From: Allacma fusca
Lineage: Eukaryota; Arthropoda; Collembola; Symphypleona; Sminthuridae
DNA length: 64,000 bases
Reading direction: 5' to 3'
Assembly (NCBI GenBank): GCA_947179485.1
Contig: OX359247.1
Span: forward strand, 41,020,801-41,084,800
Numbering within the stretch: position 1 is the stretch's first letter; each line of letters opens with the position of its first letter. The translations under genes were made by a program, and so were the position numbers. The notes under the pieces were generated by a model, which ran no database searches, had not been told where the DNA came from, and saw only the letters and a list, made by a program, of their open reading frames with translations. Below are positions 13,312 through 27,414 of this stretch, in pieces.

Positions 13312-16300
13312 ATATGTATTTGTGCATATGCCTCGTTCATTGGTTTCAGGAGAAGGCAGTTTTAACGAACTCACACTAATGCTGTAATAATAATGTTAAT
13401 AATAACACTAATAATGTTCTATGTTTTTTTGAATTTCAGGATTCATTGGAAATACGAAATCTTTTTGTACTATAGTGTAGCAACGTATGCATTTATATAA
13501 CACTAATCGTAAAACCAAAGTCGAAATCTGATTTTTGTAGCAAAAATTATGCAGACTTGTCTAATATGCCCGTAAATCCCATCATCATATGTGTTTTTCC
13601 TTAAAAAATTTACCTCAAAAGTATTTGACCCCTTTTCAAAAATTCAATGGGGTTCAATGAAATTTTCAATGGGGTTCTATCCCATAAGAAAATTTCATTT
13701 TCGAAAGTTGATGATGAGATTATTGGGCATAATAGAAAAATCGACCTAATTTTTTGTTACAAAAAGCATATTTTAACTTTGGTGTCAGTAAGATCACTTT
13801 TTGGATTCACGCTATAGCGTAGAGGTCATCTCTCCATTACCCTATTGCTGAGATAATTGACATATTCTGCAATACTAACTAGCACAAGGCATGTAAGACG
13901 GTAATATTTTGTAAAAACATGTGTTATGGTAATTCCAAAAAATTTTCAAACTCACTACTTCGAGTTTGGTCGAAAATTGAAATGTCCTTGTTTTTTAAAT
14001 TCATCCCACTGTCGCTTGGTTCAACCAAGTTGGTTGTGATCTTGCTACTTGCGAGGAACCAGTTTTGCTTTAATTTTCCAACAAATAATATCTATGTAGT
14101 AGTAGAGAAATAATAATACCAAAGTTCTATCATGAAGGCAGAAATGATCTTTGGATCCCAGGGGTTACTTGAAGTTTGGATTTGGGGCAACTGGGAAACC
14201 TTCTGTCTCTTGTATAGAGGCCCGAAAGATATGGAGATATCAGCCACTTCTACTTACAGGAGTAATTCTGTTTGAATCTAGCCATGCATCGATGGGACTA
14301 GTCTTTGACAAATGATATGAATCTAATTTTGTAAATAAATCAACCACTACAGACCTTTAATTACCTTAAGGAATGGTTACTTAGGTTGTTCTAAATTTCT
14401 GTTTCAATTTGTATTCATGATGTCATTTTGTTTACTTTTTGTAGTAAATTGGATCAATGACTGATATCCTATATCTTACAGACTTTCACTTCTCAAAGTC
14501 CTGATTTCTTTCATGCTTAACGCTCAATTTTGTCCTACCGTACCCTACATCACCTGTTGACCTACATCAGTGCAGTGACACGCTTTTTTGAGCTGGAGGA
14601 AGCTTTCCAATACCCCTGCATTCTGCAAGAGATAATTACATATGTACATACACACATGTAAAAAAAAATTTAGAGAATTTATTTAACTACCAAAGACCTA
14701 GGTGATTTACTTTACTTTACCTTCATACATATGTATATGCCGAGCTGCCTTGTTTCCTTAAGGGAGAGCTTTAAAAATAATAATTGAAATGAAAGATGAG
14801 AACTCCGAAAAGTTAAACAGCAAAACAAGACGTGCTTATATGTAATACTCGTGCAAACAAAAGTTTCAAAGTACTTTTTACCTCTGAACCAAAATTACAA
14901 GCTAAGAAAATTTACTACTTCTATACTTACTATTAAATTAATTATCTACATATGTATACTTACTTTCCAGTGATTCCCTCAATGAGGCAGCCCCATGATC
15001 TATAAGAAATGAGAATAGAAGTGTCCTGTTTACACTGAAGCCGTTTATATTCACATTTTTAATTCCAAACTACTTTTATGACTTGCATTGCATTGGGCTG
15101 CTTCCCTAGACTCCAATTCCAGCTTATACAATTACCTTTGTCTCCTTACTTGCATGATATGGGCAAACATGTGGGTATGCTCTTGGAACACAGATAACAG
15201 GTGAAGTGGAACTAAAATTTCCGTATCTGATGAAATTGTCCATCATATGATTCTTTCTCAAACTATTTCCCCTTATCGGAAAATACATATATACATTTTA
15301 TGACAAAAAAATGAAATTGATTTTGCCCTCAGGGATCCAGTTTCCTTCTCATTGAAGATTGCCTTAACTTTTTCCTTACAAGCCCGTGCACCAGCAGATG
15401 TAGATCAACCGACATTCCTAAATTATTTGTTCTTGCTGTTTGAGAATAGAGTATGTATGTATGTACTGATAGGGTGCTTTTTCACCCCCACCCCTAGCCC
15501 AAATTCTTTTCCCTCGAAATTTTTCAACAAAAATTTATGCTGAAATGAACATGCTGAACTCAAATTCCTTGAAAAATTCCGACTATGGTTGATGTCCATG
15601 ACCCCATTGACCTCAAAAATTGAGCGAGGTCAAAGGAACAAATTTGGTAAAATCTAGAAAAGAATTTGAAACAATCTGGGGGAATCAAATATTTTATAAG
15701 TTGCTCCCTTATGTATATGAACAACGGGGGGGGGAATAAGGAAATGAAACACTATATGTATGCAAGACGAGTAACTACTTTCACTTCATTCTTTCCTTCA
15801 GTTATGGATATACACATCCGTGCCAAATTACTCCTGTCATTGTAGATAAGCAAGATTTTTTCCCAACATGAAAAGTGTACTTTTTTTATGTACGTACAAG
15901 TCTTTTAGCGCTTCCAGTTTCCAACACTTCGTCATCACTTCGAAATAGCTCAGGAACAAATCATTTCTAGAATTCCCCAAAGACGATTTACAAACACAAG
16001 CGGACTTTCTTTCAGCAAGGATAAATTATGGAGGTAAACCTTTTATTAATAGATACATAATTATATATAACCATTTTTGAAGCTTCTTAACTGGACTAAT
16101 GATTTCGCAAAAACGCCTTACTGTTTTTTACTATTTATTATGAAGTCACTGCCAGTTTTCCCTGTGAATAAATCCTGCTGACAAGAAGGCCATTCAACGG
16201 AAGATATTTTAATCAGATAAATACTATTGAACTACAATTTGTCAATACATATTTTTTAAGCAATGAAACTTACAATTGGAATTTGTGAAGTTGAGTAAAC

Positions 16301-16642
16301 TCATATGTAAATGTACGCTTACTAAATAAAATTATGTCCCTTTGAAATAGGGCAATTCTCATAGGAATTAAGCTCTTTGTAGCACAGTACTTTCCTATGT
16401 GTAATCATTTCTGTAAATTTTTATATAATCTAACATATAATTATGTATTTAATTACACACGCATGCCGATCTTCATATGTACAATCCTGTCGTATGTCTT
16501 CCAGAGCTTTTAATTAGGAAAGGAGTAAATAATGTGGCTTGTAAAATGTGTGTTTATATTTTCATATGTGATTTCTGTCACAAGCCACAAAGTCCCAACC
16601 AATTTATAAGTAAGTAATTATGGCTAGCCTTCCAGCTTGGCT
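13312..16642. other. Intergenic stretch, nothing recognised
   Basis: This AT-rich sequence has no recognisable gene. A short plus-strand frame starts at about 14132 (48 codons) but shows no family motif. The downstream side borders the 3' end of the class B receptor gene. Confidence 0.5.
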
Positions 16643-19600
16643 TTACTGAATAGTGTCGAGAGTAGCACTTGCTCTTGACACATGTTCCCTGTCTATTGCA
16701 ACTCTCTGGATTTGAACGACTTCTCTCCGATGGAGGGGAGTTGAAACTCTGGAGTCTCTACTTCTGACGGAAACAGCAAAGCGTTGACTCCCGTTCACAC
16801 TTGCACCTCGCTTTACCTGGAATTTGTAATATTCCCTTCGCAAGGCTTCCCTCACGTCTTTGCAGATAAAGCAGTACAGAATGGAAGTTATTATCCCCTG
16901 GAAAGTAAAAAGACCCTTGTATGCATAACAATCACAATTAGCTCAAGTTCAGTTTTTCATTTGTGTATTAATAAAACCTAAAATCTCCTTCCCATTGGGC
17001 CGTGTACTAATCACACAGTCTCCCATGAATGTCAGAGAGACGACTGAAAATAATTAATTAAAGTGGAGACCTTCAAGCACTTGATAATTACCTGTAGGGA
17101 ATGTATACTGGCTTGGGCAACCATGTAGTATTTCTGTCCAGTCCCTCCGGGGTTATGGAAAAAAACCAGGTTTGTTATGCCAAGGAGGGGGAAAAGTATG
17201 GCCGTGGCTTTCGTCCCTCGTCTAATTACATTAAATAATTACAATTATGTGTAATTATACACAGTCATGTAAAGCATACACTCTGAAAGTAAAGGGAAGC
17301 TGACTATAAAGAATATTATACACTGAACAAATGTTTAATTCTTATATTAAGTGGTCTCACAAAGCTCACCTTACATTACAGACATATACAAGATTTACTT
17401 GGGAATTGTAGATAATATTGATATTAAAGTACGAGCTTTCGGAACCCCACTTACTTTATTTTACTTCGAACCCCAAGCCTTACTGTGAGTGTCTCATTGG
17501 CGTTGACATAGGAAGTACTAGAAATAACGAATCTCAGGATTTTTAGAAGGAGAAACAGATTAACCTGGAAAGAATATGATAATATATTAAAATTGAGCCA
17601 ATTATTTGTTTAAAAAAAATACAGAAATAAATTATTTTAAAAAATTAGGGATCACAAAAAGATCTCTCGATAAAATCTAAATATAATTATGTAATTTACA
17701 ATAAAAATAGAAGCATGTGCTTCCATACATATTGGTAAAAAAAAGGGAAGGTTCTAAGTATCAGCAAAATTTAAGGTGTAAAAATATTGTAGGGGCAGGG
17801 TTGCTGGAAGGTATAATGGTGGGTTAAAAGGGTATGAGTGCGGATGGGAGTTAATTTAATCCCAGATAAGCCCACATAAGTATGCAGTAAGCAACATAAT
17901 ATCTTTCCATTTAGATTCTAAAAGAGCCCTGTGGAGTAAGTGACCCTAATTTTAGTTCAAAGGAAGTATGTAAATTAAGAATCACCAGGAGTACGACGGA
18001 TAGGGAGACCACAAGGATCCAAATGGTTCGCATCTTTGTAAAATCCTTCCAACATTTCGTTCCGTATATGATTTCTGTGGTAATGCTCCATAATCCAACG
18101 ATCCCCAGAGGAATTCCTGATAAACAAAAGCCCTCCTAATAATAATAAGTACAAATTCAAGCCATGTTTTGTGAAAGGAGCTATAGTAGTAAATGGTAAT
18201 GTTCCCCGAACCCCAGCCAATGAAGACGTAGTATCTCATGTGGAACTTTCTCAACACGATATTTGTCAACTTGGAATTTAAGTAATGACCCTGGACGAAC
18301 ATCCAGTTGATGGCGGAAACTTTGGCGTAAAACTGGAGGGAGATAACTACTTTGCAGACCCAATCCTGCCCAGAGCAAAATAAAATAAAAGACTTGCTTT
18401 GAATTGAATTCCGCATATTTCCTGAGAATGTGCACTAAATATTCATTCTTGTATAAGGGCATGTGGAACTAAACATAATTATACATACTATATGTAGATA
18501 TGTACGCAAAAGAATGTTACATCCATGTCAGGATGTGAATTAGAAATTTATGCGTAATTATATATGTACATACATACATACGTGGGTACTTTTGTGAAAA
18601 ATTTGAGAATAAACTAATTGTTCCCCAAAATAAACCATTTGGAAAGCATCTCAAATTATTATAATACTTGAGAAAAAAATTAATTGGCAGAAAAGAAAAT
18701 ATCCATTGTGATTTATTTTTCCATGAAAATGGTGTGAGTTGTTTAAATATTTGCTTCCTTAAAGCATTTGCTTCCTTAACAAGCCTCATTTGGAAATGTT
18801 TATCTTCCCTAAATCCCTAGTATCAATGTCTCAGGAAGTTGAGTCTTCCGTCAAATTTCAAAGAATTACTTTGTGGGATTTGTGGGACTTCACAAATAAT
18901 AATAGCTTTTGTTCCTCGTGTACGAAAGACAATGAAGAATATTCTACAAAATATGCGACTCACCACATCCTTATAATTAAAACTTTTCTTGAAAACTGAA
19001 TGATGGACCATTACAAGCATAATGATGCTTTTGAGCAGCAGTGCTAGCATCATGTTGATATGGATTTTTATTCGCTGGCAACGGATGGATCTAGAATAAT
19101 ATAATACAGACCTCCAAAAGTTTTTGCTCGCTCAATCCCATTTAACATTCTATAACAGCAACAAATATGTAATTATCTGTAAATATTCATTCTGGGTAGT
19201 AATATTTTTTTATTATTTTTTTTAATGTCTAGCCTATGGAAAGTCTGGACGATTTCCTAGCAATTATTTAATCACTGGGACAGAGTTTCCAGAAACGACT
19301 TCCCCCTAGCTCTAGCCCAACCGCATATTATGTAAGGGAGCCTCTAATAAAATATTTTATTTCCCTATCGATTGTGTCAAAAGTTCCGAATTTTCTACAA
19401 TTTGCATCATACTGACCCCAGTGAATTTTTGGGGGCACAGGGATTGCAAACGTGGAGCAAATTCAAAAAAATTTTAAGGATTTAAAATTTTACAATAATT
19501 CAAAATGTAATTAATAATTTTTTCCCGCACAAAATTTGTTCAAGAAAATCTTATGTATTTTGACACTTATTTGTATGTAATTTTATGGGCTTTCCAGGGA

Positions 19601-21973
19601 GATAATTGATAATTGGTTTGGAGAAATTCAGTCTCAAAAGTAAGGTAGATACAAAGACAGAAGAATTTTTGTTCAAAGCATTTTTCAATGCAGTTTTGGT
19701 CGTTGTGAAATTATTTTTAAAATTTGATTTGTCACGAATTTCCCATAAAGATTTCATTTTTTTTTTCATTCAAATTTTCATTCGAATAACATCAACCGAT
19801 GTAAAAAATGAATTCTGTGGAAGTCAAAATTATAACACAGGGCTAATTATTATTCGAATTAGTTGACACCAGCATTCAGGAATAATATCTTCTTTCACTT
19901 TACTTAAACTGTTTTAATTTAAATTAAAAATATAAGAAGTACTTATGCAATTATTAGGCTTGACTTTCAACTATCGTCCGTATATTTCCCCTTAAAATCC
20001 CTAGTAACTGTATGTAGCATCATTGTGTTACTTACTTGAAATATAAAAATATGAACAATGATCCACTGAGGCATATTATTGAAGTGATGGATCCGTAGTA
20101 AAGAATGTAGCGAACGATGTACCTTGCAGGTGTAGCAATCCGGCGAAGTTTCTGTGATGTTCAAAGGAAGCACTTTAGAAGTAACTTTTAATGATGCTTC
20201 AACTGTATATGTATTTATAGCCAGCTACATGTAGATATAGGCACGTCTATACGTAATATGAAGTAGACAGCTGCAATAATAATTAGCTTTACTTCTCCAA
20301 CAAATCTCGTTTCTGCAAGCATGGCCGACTCATGATGTCGACACGGGATCCCAAGACTATACAATCACTCTTTTGAACTTTTAAGTATGAATGTGAAATC
20401 AAATACCCGTAAAATATCTTCAGTGGACTCATCACATTCCTCATAATCATTCAAATTGTCCATGTACCACGTTCCGTTCTCTGAGCAACTTCTCTGGGCC
20501 TCACCTGAATGCAATGTGAAAGAGATGGACTTTATTACAAAAACTTATTTCCCTCTAACTTTATTTCCATGGTTCCTTTAAAATCCTTGCAATTTGTTTT
20601 TTCCAGGAAAATGGTAACATTTTGTACAAATTGACAAAGTTACCCCTCAACTCTTCAGGATCAAATCTACTTTCGTTCTTCATTACTTCTGAGCATGGTA
20701 AAGTGGCCGTCCTTCCAGCCATAGTTGCTGGCCAACATGCAATTTCATCCCATATGGCATTGCAGTACAGTCCTATTTCGGGAACCATTAGTGTCCTTCA
20801 GTATGATTTATTAAAAATTGCTTTTGGATGAATACCGTCACATCTACTTACATGCTACGTAAGGAATACAAAGGCATACATATGACTAATGGTCTTTTAC
20901 AACTATTTATGGCAACCAGAATTTTTTTATTTCTTTGGGAAATCCAATGAGGCTTAAGAATTTATCTGCCTCCCTTTCGTGAAACATTATTTCTTTGGAG
21001 TTTTTTAAACATTTACTTAACTGACCAACTCCTAACATATCTGCAAGCTCAATTTCCTGAACTTAGGCAATCAAAAGTGTACAGCTCATTCAGTGCGTTC
21101 AACTTTAGGCAATGTAGTTGAAATTGGGTTAGTAATTGAAAGGCGAAGGTTGAGCCTTTTAAATTTGTAATAATTTAATTTATTCAAATTAACAAAGCTA
21201 ACGTTTCAGGTATTTAGGAAGTGTGACTATGGGAGCAACAATTTTCTTCCTTTGATCTTCCACACTCCATCTCTCTATTTAGCTCTTCATCTATTTATCA
21301 TTTCCCTTCCGCTTCCTTTAAGATCGACTTTCAATATTACCCTATAATTTAATTTCAGCTCATGTATCAAATTGTCAAATAAAAACTGAGAATTCAAAAC
21401 TTTCACTGAAATTCAACCTTGCAGTTGGTAATTAACTAATTTCAATTTCATACCAAAAATATTTGTATCTACTTCAAACATCTTGGTAAATACTTCAATT
21501 TTGACTCATACTCCTGTTCACTGTTGATCTTGACTTTTTAAAGAAATTGCCTTCTATTTTTATGCCAAGAGAAAAAAATCTGCGTAGAACAATTCCATTT
21601 CGTAATCTGGATGATTAAATATTTTAGACTCAGTTCCAATAAGGTACGTTACGGCATACATGCAATTATTAGTAACGAATGAATTGTCATCAAAATTCTA
21701 CTCACATGTCCGTAAGGCTTGTAAAATATGAATGTTACTATTATTTAAGGAAAGTAATTCAAATTATTAATAAACAAGCTATATGTATCTACACATACCT
21801 TGAATTGGATTCCGGCTGAAATCAATCCAACTTTCCAGCAAACATGACATCCCTTCCTGTGAAATTCCTTGTAATTGAGTTTTTTGGCCTTTTGTCAGAG
21901 TTATATTCTTAATTAACTCATGTAAGCTCATGATGCTAAATGGATCAGCCTGAGGATCAGTTGAGTTTAACAT
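16643..21973 (-). CDS. Class B1 (secretin/CRF-type) neuropeptide GPCR, ten exons
   Basis: Predicted minus-strand exons: 21973-21799, 20772-20644, 20504-20407, 20151-20030, 19090-18964, 18365-18212, 18116-17986, 17564-17455, 17221-17092, 16897-16643. All junctions keep phase and give about 476 residues. The N-terminal hormone-receptor domain has the six class B cysteines: MSCLLES, YCNAIWDEIACWPAT, LPCSE, RSCSENGTW and DYEEC. Seven membrane segments follow: TM1 after ARYIVRYILYYG, TM2 with SIRCQRIKIHIN, TM3 with CKVVISLQF and INWMFVQGHYL, TM4 after FIGWG, TM5 VNLFLLLKILRF, TM6 with FPLLGITN, and TM7 ending LYCFICKDVREAL. The GITNLVFFHNP segment and C-tail are closest to CRF/diuretic-hormone-44 receptors, which signal through Gs to cAMP at the plasma membrane. 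The exact ligand is an inference. No signal peptide precedes the first ATG, so a 5' exon may be missing. The TM3 exon donor (GTTCGG) is weak. Confidence 0.88.
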
Positions 21974-24900
21974 TGCTGGGAGTTGTTAGACTCATGCACG
22001 TTTGTAATTTCGCTGAATATGTATCTGTGTATATTTTATGGTGGAATCGAGTTGTACGTATCTATGTAAAATTTAACACAGACAGCACCTTCCTTCTCAG
22101 AAGTGTACACAAACTAACAGGACTGGTCAAATATTTGCAAGGGGGACACCGTACGCTTCACAGATACATAAATCTCCCTTGTTAATTTCTTCCGTAAATT
22201 TACCTTTCCTTGTTGATTGTCTTAAATTTTTTGGAATTATTGAAGCTTTAGCAGCTCCAAGTCAATTGCAGAACGAAATTGTACTGTGTATTAAACACAG
22301 GTAGTTTATGAGTTTTGTTACAATCTATGAAAACAAATTGTGTACACGGGTTGTGTTATAAGTCCAGCTCCCATTAGCCCTTTTAATGGAATTGATAACT
22401 GACGATTGGGGTAAGGAGCGCCGGAACGATTAAGTATTGTTTCACGTCCCGTACAGTGAAAAGGAGAAATCAAAGAGACACAGCACTCTAAAAGTGAAAG
22501 GAAAGAGCTGTCAACAGGACTTGGAGCATTATGTTGTAGTGTGTGGACTCTCCAGAGGCAGAAGACTCTCTAGTGAAAGGCAGCTTTCTCCCGTACCTTT
22601 CAGCTTCTATCTAAAATCCTGTCTTCAGTGAAATCGACGCAGCACGGAAGAAAGGGAAGGTTACGTGGTGGTAGTGCTTAAAGTATTATTTTTGGATTAC
22701 CTCAGGACAACTTACCATGGAAGCATCTATCTGGAATCTGTGCCAATGTGATCCATCAAAATCAATAAGAATCTTCTCAGTATGCTCCATTTTTACCCCA
22801 ATCCAACCCGTTTGATCGAGTTGGGTTTAGAAGGTGCAGATGTATTTCACTCCATTACTTCTTTTGGGATAACTCTTAAGAATCGGGGTTACTATTTATA
22901 TATACATATCTATATATATATAATTATATAAGTTCAATTATTATATGTACTATAGCTACGTAACTACAGACGTGTAGATGGAAGCTCTATGAGCCTCTGA
23001 TTCATAAATTATTAATTTCAATGAGACATGAGTCTACCATTGATGCCTGTGGGTAGATTTGAAGTGAGCATGTAATGATGACATGTGTGTAGATACATAT
23101 ACAGATGCTCCTTCATATTTTAAGTGTCTAACAAAATAAGTATATACAGTACGCGGGCATGGTGAGGAATAATTGATGGTAAACAACTCTTGCTTTTGAG
23201 GGAGATGGGATCTACGAGTAGTTCACGCTATTGGTCTTTCCCGATGGCGATCAGGTAGCCTATTGCACTCTTACTGTTGACAATGGAGCAAGTGCTGACA
23301 ATATCGATAAATTACATACAAATAGATATATATAAATCTATACTTCTGTCTGAACCCAGTGTGTCCTCTCTCCATGAAGGGTTCCCCGCCTAAGAGCATT
23401 TCCTCTAAAGCAAATATAATTGGGTGTATTCATACAGATATTGTGTATTTAATCATTTTCCTCATGATTCTCGAGCATGCCAAGGGGAGATTGAATTTTG
23501 GCTTGATTTAGTGGTCAAGTGGAAGTCCGGTGTGCGTAATAATAATTATTGTAGTTTGAAGTAATTGGCAGTGGTATTAAAGCCAATATCCGAAAATTTC
23601 GTTTGTTATGAGAGGAATTCCTCCATAAAAAACCTTTACGTATTTATGTATGTGTAACTTCGCTGTTTGAATTCAATTATTATTGTTATAACTCCTTGTG
23701 TATAAATTTCAGCTGTAGTTTTAATTTTATTTTTGAACATAAATATTCCTGCTTCACATCATGCTAATTTTTTACCCTGAACAAGAGTCCGAAAATATTT
23801 CAGGAAATACTTTCGGACATTTAAATAGAATATTTATATTTATGTTTTTTTTTTGTGGTTTACTGTAGTAAAAAAAACAATAGATACAATAAGAAGTTAA
23901 TAAATGCCTGATTTTTTTTTTCAAAAAATAATTTGCCTTGTTGTAATAAATTACTCAAACTCTGAGAGGGGAGAATAAGGTTAGTGCGGTTGGGGTAGGT
24001 TGCACCAGCACGACTTTCAATATTCATAAACTCATAACTTCCTCTAGATATCCTACTCGAGAATTTAATTAACCCTCACATGTATCCACTTATTTGTTGT
24101 ACGGTTCACTTAGGAAAAACCAGAGCCGGGATTAATTACAAGGGGATAGGGAATAACACGAGCAATAAAACCGAGAGTCGGATTACTACCGATGAGAGCT
24201 GTCAATAAGCCTCAAGTGCTTACACAAGTGCATGGTAAGGAGTACTACTGTAAGGTATAGATAATACTCGGGGAATCCAAATCAGTAATAAATCACGTTC
24301 AGGCTATATTATAGCAAGTTCCAGTAAGGATGGGAATGTTATCAATTATAATGCAATCAGGTAATGCACCACAGTGGCAAACGAAATGAATTCCAAAAAT
24401 ACATTGGTTTTGTGACAAGCATTGTGCTGAAATTTACAGAGCAGTTCATATTTACTCAGAAAGTTATTAAAATGTAACTTCCGAGATTGTTGAAATTGTG
24501 CGGATGTGCACTGGCTTCTGGCAATATTTGTTTGACAGCAAATCCCCATGCATGCTGCCTTTTCTATTAAATGTCCCATTATTTATATTATATATCGCCG
24601 TTGAAGATGCGAAATGTACTAGTTACATTTTGCATTTAAAGTAAAGCGTTCTAAGTTCACTGCCACTGAACTCAACTTGGTCCAATACCTTAATAATTAA
24701 AAACAAAATGTAAAAATGAGCTCAGAATTAAAAGCAAAATGAGCTGAGAAATGTAAAAGCAAAATGGAAAAATGAGGTGAAAATATTCTATTTGCGTTTT
24801 AGCTGGAAACTTTTATTCCGTGACAGAAACGTGTTTTATTACAATAAAATTTCCCTAGACAAAAAGTTATCCTGATCTTGGCTGAATAGAGGGGTTTATC

Positions 24901-26118
24901 TCAAAGGTGCTGTAACTTATTTATTGATCCAAAAGATGCTGACAGTTTTTGTTATTAATAGTTTAAGTTTCCTCATTTTGTTAGTACCCAAAAGTGAAAG
25001 GCTGTCGTATAGATTACAGGACGTGTGTGCCCCAGCCATGTCCATTTTGTCTAGCCAAACACCCATCACCATTCAGATGCCTCCTGCTCATACATTGGAG
25101 GAGTTCCTTATGTTCCCGGTTCACTGATTGCGAATGATTTATTCCAGATTATATAATGGGTCTGGGAAGGCGAATTTCCTATTCGATTACTACAGCCACT
25201 TTTTAGAGTAATTCAAAGCTTCACCATTATGAATGAAACCTTAGGACCTTGGGCCTTCTCATTAGTTTAGCTTTAGAGCTATTCAATTATTAATAATAGC
25301 TCTAAAATTTTACTTGTGCTTTGTATCATAGTTTTTTGTATGAACTTGCTGACAATTAGTTCACTTGGCTTCAGGGATAATAACATGCCAATTTTACTAG
25401 CAGGTGTATGCTTCTATCTACACCTGCATATGTATTATATATATATTTAGTTCCTTTTACCTTTAGAAAAAATGTCGGATTTTAATTATCCTCCAGCCAA
25501 CATTGTCTCTTCACTGGCTATAGCAAACATTTATAATTAATTAATTATATTTTGTTACACAAAAGGTAATAAGGTAATCCATCCTGTGGTCACATAAATA
25601 TTGCAGTCACAACCGACATATGTACATAGAACTGAAACCGATCCTGAGGAACAACAAAGATCGAAACGTTGATTTATATATAAGTATGTATGTATATGTG
25701 GGACATGTGTTGGAATTACAAACATTCTTTTGTAAGTACAATCGCACTGCATATACATACTTCTTTTAGGGATTTTGGAATTTTGGTCTTGATTTTATTT
25801 GAGCTCTCGGCCCCTCGGAGGATTGGAGGATTAAGACTTCTTTTCAGCGACTGCCATATCTCTCCATTCCATTCGTAGTTTGGACTTGGATGCAGAATAA
25901 TCACTAGTCAGAATCTGTACCTGGTCCTTTAAGGACAATGATTGCAGACTGGTAAGTTGAGGATCAGGACTTATGCCTGTAGTGCCTGAGTGACCTCCCC
26001 GGAACCCCGGACATTGATTGGTAGCCGGGAAATGCTCTGTTTGTACAAACTACTTACAATCGGTATTCCAGGAATGTGCTCGTACAGATGAATAGCACAT
26101 ATGTAATTACATGTATAC
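21974..26118. other. Intergenic stretch upstream of the class B receptor
   Basis: No confident gene. A locally GC-richer segment at about 22370-22720 could hold the receptor's promoter or 5' exon. An ATG followed at once by a GTAAGT donor lies on the minus strand near 22712, but joining it to the known first exon does not give an open frame. The segment at 25780-25960 is also less AT-rich than its surroundings, with no recognisable product. Confidence 0.45.
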
Positions 26119-26723
26119 CTATGGGTTTAACGTGTCGTACCGGGTTAAGCCGTTTCCTTCGGGGCTATTGTATGCATGCAGATGGGAGCCCGGGTAATAC
26201 AGGCTGACCGTGGAGCAATCCATACGTGCCTTTTGTGACTCCAGTAGGGCTGGTTTATGAATGCCCGTTCGGTGCAGCCAATTTACGTCAAACTGCCTCC
26301 ATTGTTTCTGCAACGCTGGAGTGTGAGTGATTGATTCTTAATCGGGGCTCTTATCATCATCATGCTTATTTTTCCTCATGAGTGATTACTGATTCGGCCT
26401 CGATTACCTCGAAATGTCTAAGATTTCTGTTTCTGATCGTACAAAGATTATCCAAGGGCAGGTTCAAGGTGTGATCGGAAATATATAAAATGACCTGCCT
26501 TAAGTTCCGTGAGGTACCTATACGTCTGATCCCGTTATGCTATCCGCACATCAAATATGCTACATTAGCAGTTTTTATATTGCTTTTGCGAATCTTCCCG
26601 ATGGTGTACACATATGTATATATACCATTGAAGTCCTGGGGATTTAGCATCTCCAGTGGAGTCACATTCACTGTCGCAATTCTGATCCCCTCAAATACCT
26701 GCATTCCTAAATACAATTGTGCT
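26119..26723 (-). CDS. 3' two exons of an unrecognised gene
   Basis: Two minus-strand exons with matching phase: 26723-26626 (acceptor TTTTTACAG, donor GTATAT) and 26315-26119 (acceptor CACACTCCAG, stop TAG). Joined, they encode about 97 residues, with segments such as GMQVFEGIRIATVNVTPLEM, NALQKQWRQFDVNW and SLYYPGSHLHAYN. Base composition is richer in GC than the flanks, and no stop interrupts either exon in the chosen frame. I do not recognise the family and found no upstream exon. It could be the end of a gene whose 5' exons lie in the AT-rich stretch before the receptor gene, or a relic. Evidence is limited to open frame, splice signals and phase. Confidence 0.4.
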
Positions 26724-27254
26724 CTGTAAAAATCCTGTAAGGAATTTTATAAGGAAGATCAGTAATAGCTATTAATACTGGTAACAGCATGTAATTACAT
26801 CAATCTATAAAAGCTACATTTCTTCGTTATTTTCGACAGGATAATGATGTTTGTAAAATGTAAACAATAACGATTAGCACTACATGATTAAATTGTTACA
26901 TTTTTGATCAATTAAACTAAATCATTGGAAAGGCGAGTATAATAATGTAATCTCCCACATAATAATTTTAATTATCATTAATACTGTAACAATATCACAC
27001 CACATGTAATAATAGTAATTTGTTTGTATGTAAGAGTTGAAGCTCACAATCAGCATGGGAAGTCTTAATTTTAGACAAGATTTGGGGCTCTAACTGTTTT
27101 CTAGTTCTCCATTGAATGACCCGAATTATGAGCCAGAAGACTCAAAATAAGAAGCTAAGTAAAACTGAGTATTAGGATATTACTGAACGTGGAAATACAG
27201 AACGACAGTGTAAAGTTAAGGAAATAAAGCCTCATCAAGGGTGTCAAGAGCGTG

Positions 27255-27361
27255 TTAATGGTTCGAACACGCCAAAAGAGTCCCTTTCGTCTTATCCTTA
27301 TCATCCTCAGCTGCATCTTGTCTTCTCTGGCAACACCAGCGACGAATGTATTTCAGGAAAT
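27255..27361 (-). CDS. Possible alternative terminal exon of the methuselah-like receptor
   Basis: After acceptor CTCTGATAG, 34 codons run to a TAA (FLKYIRRWCCQRRQD, then an acidic-basic tail). It fits in phase with a GTAAAC donor inside the receptor's last exon (after 27456), making a 94-nt intron. The product would end NFLKYIRRWCC.. in place of SKRRNILKYLRCD. The similar KYIR/KYLR wording, correct phase and usual intron size support it. The cysteine pair could be a palmitoylation site (inference). There is no transcript evidence. Confidence 0.4.
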
Positions 27362-27414
27362 CTATCAGAGCCAAAAAATATACTAAGGCAAAATATTGAT
27401 CCCTCACTGTTTTT

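Noticed and set aside
11449-13387. Open frames around 11449-11637, 11861-12317 and 13130-13387
   Set aside because: They are translations of the repeat words inside hAT-like elements on both strands.
24924-25127. 67-codon plus-strand frame
   Set aside because: No motif or splice support.
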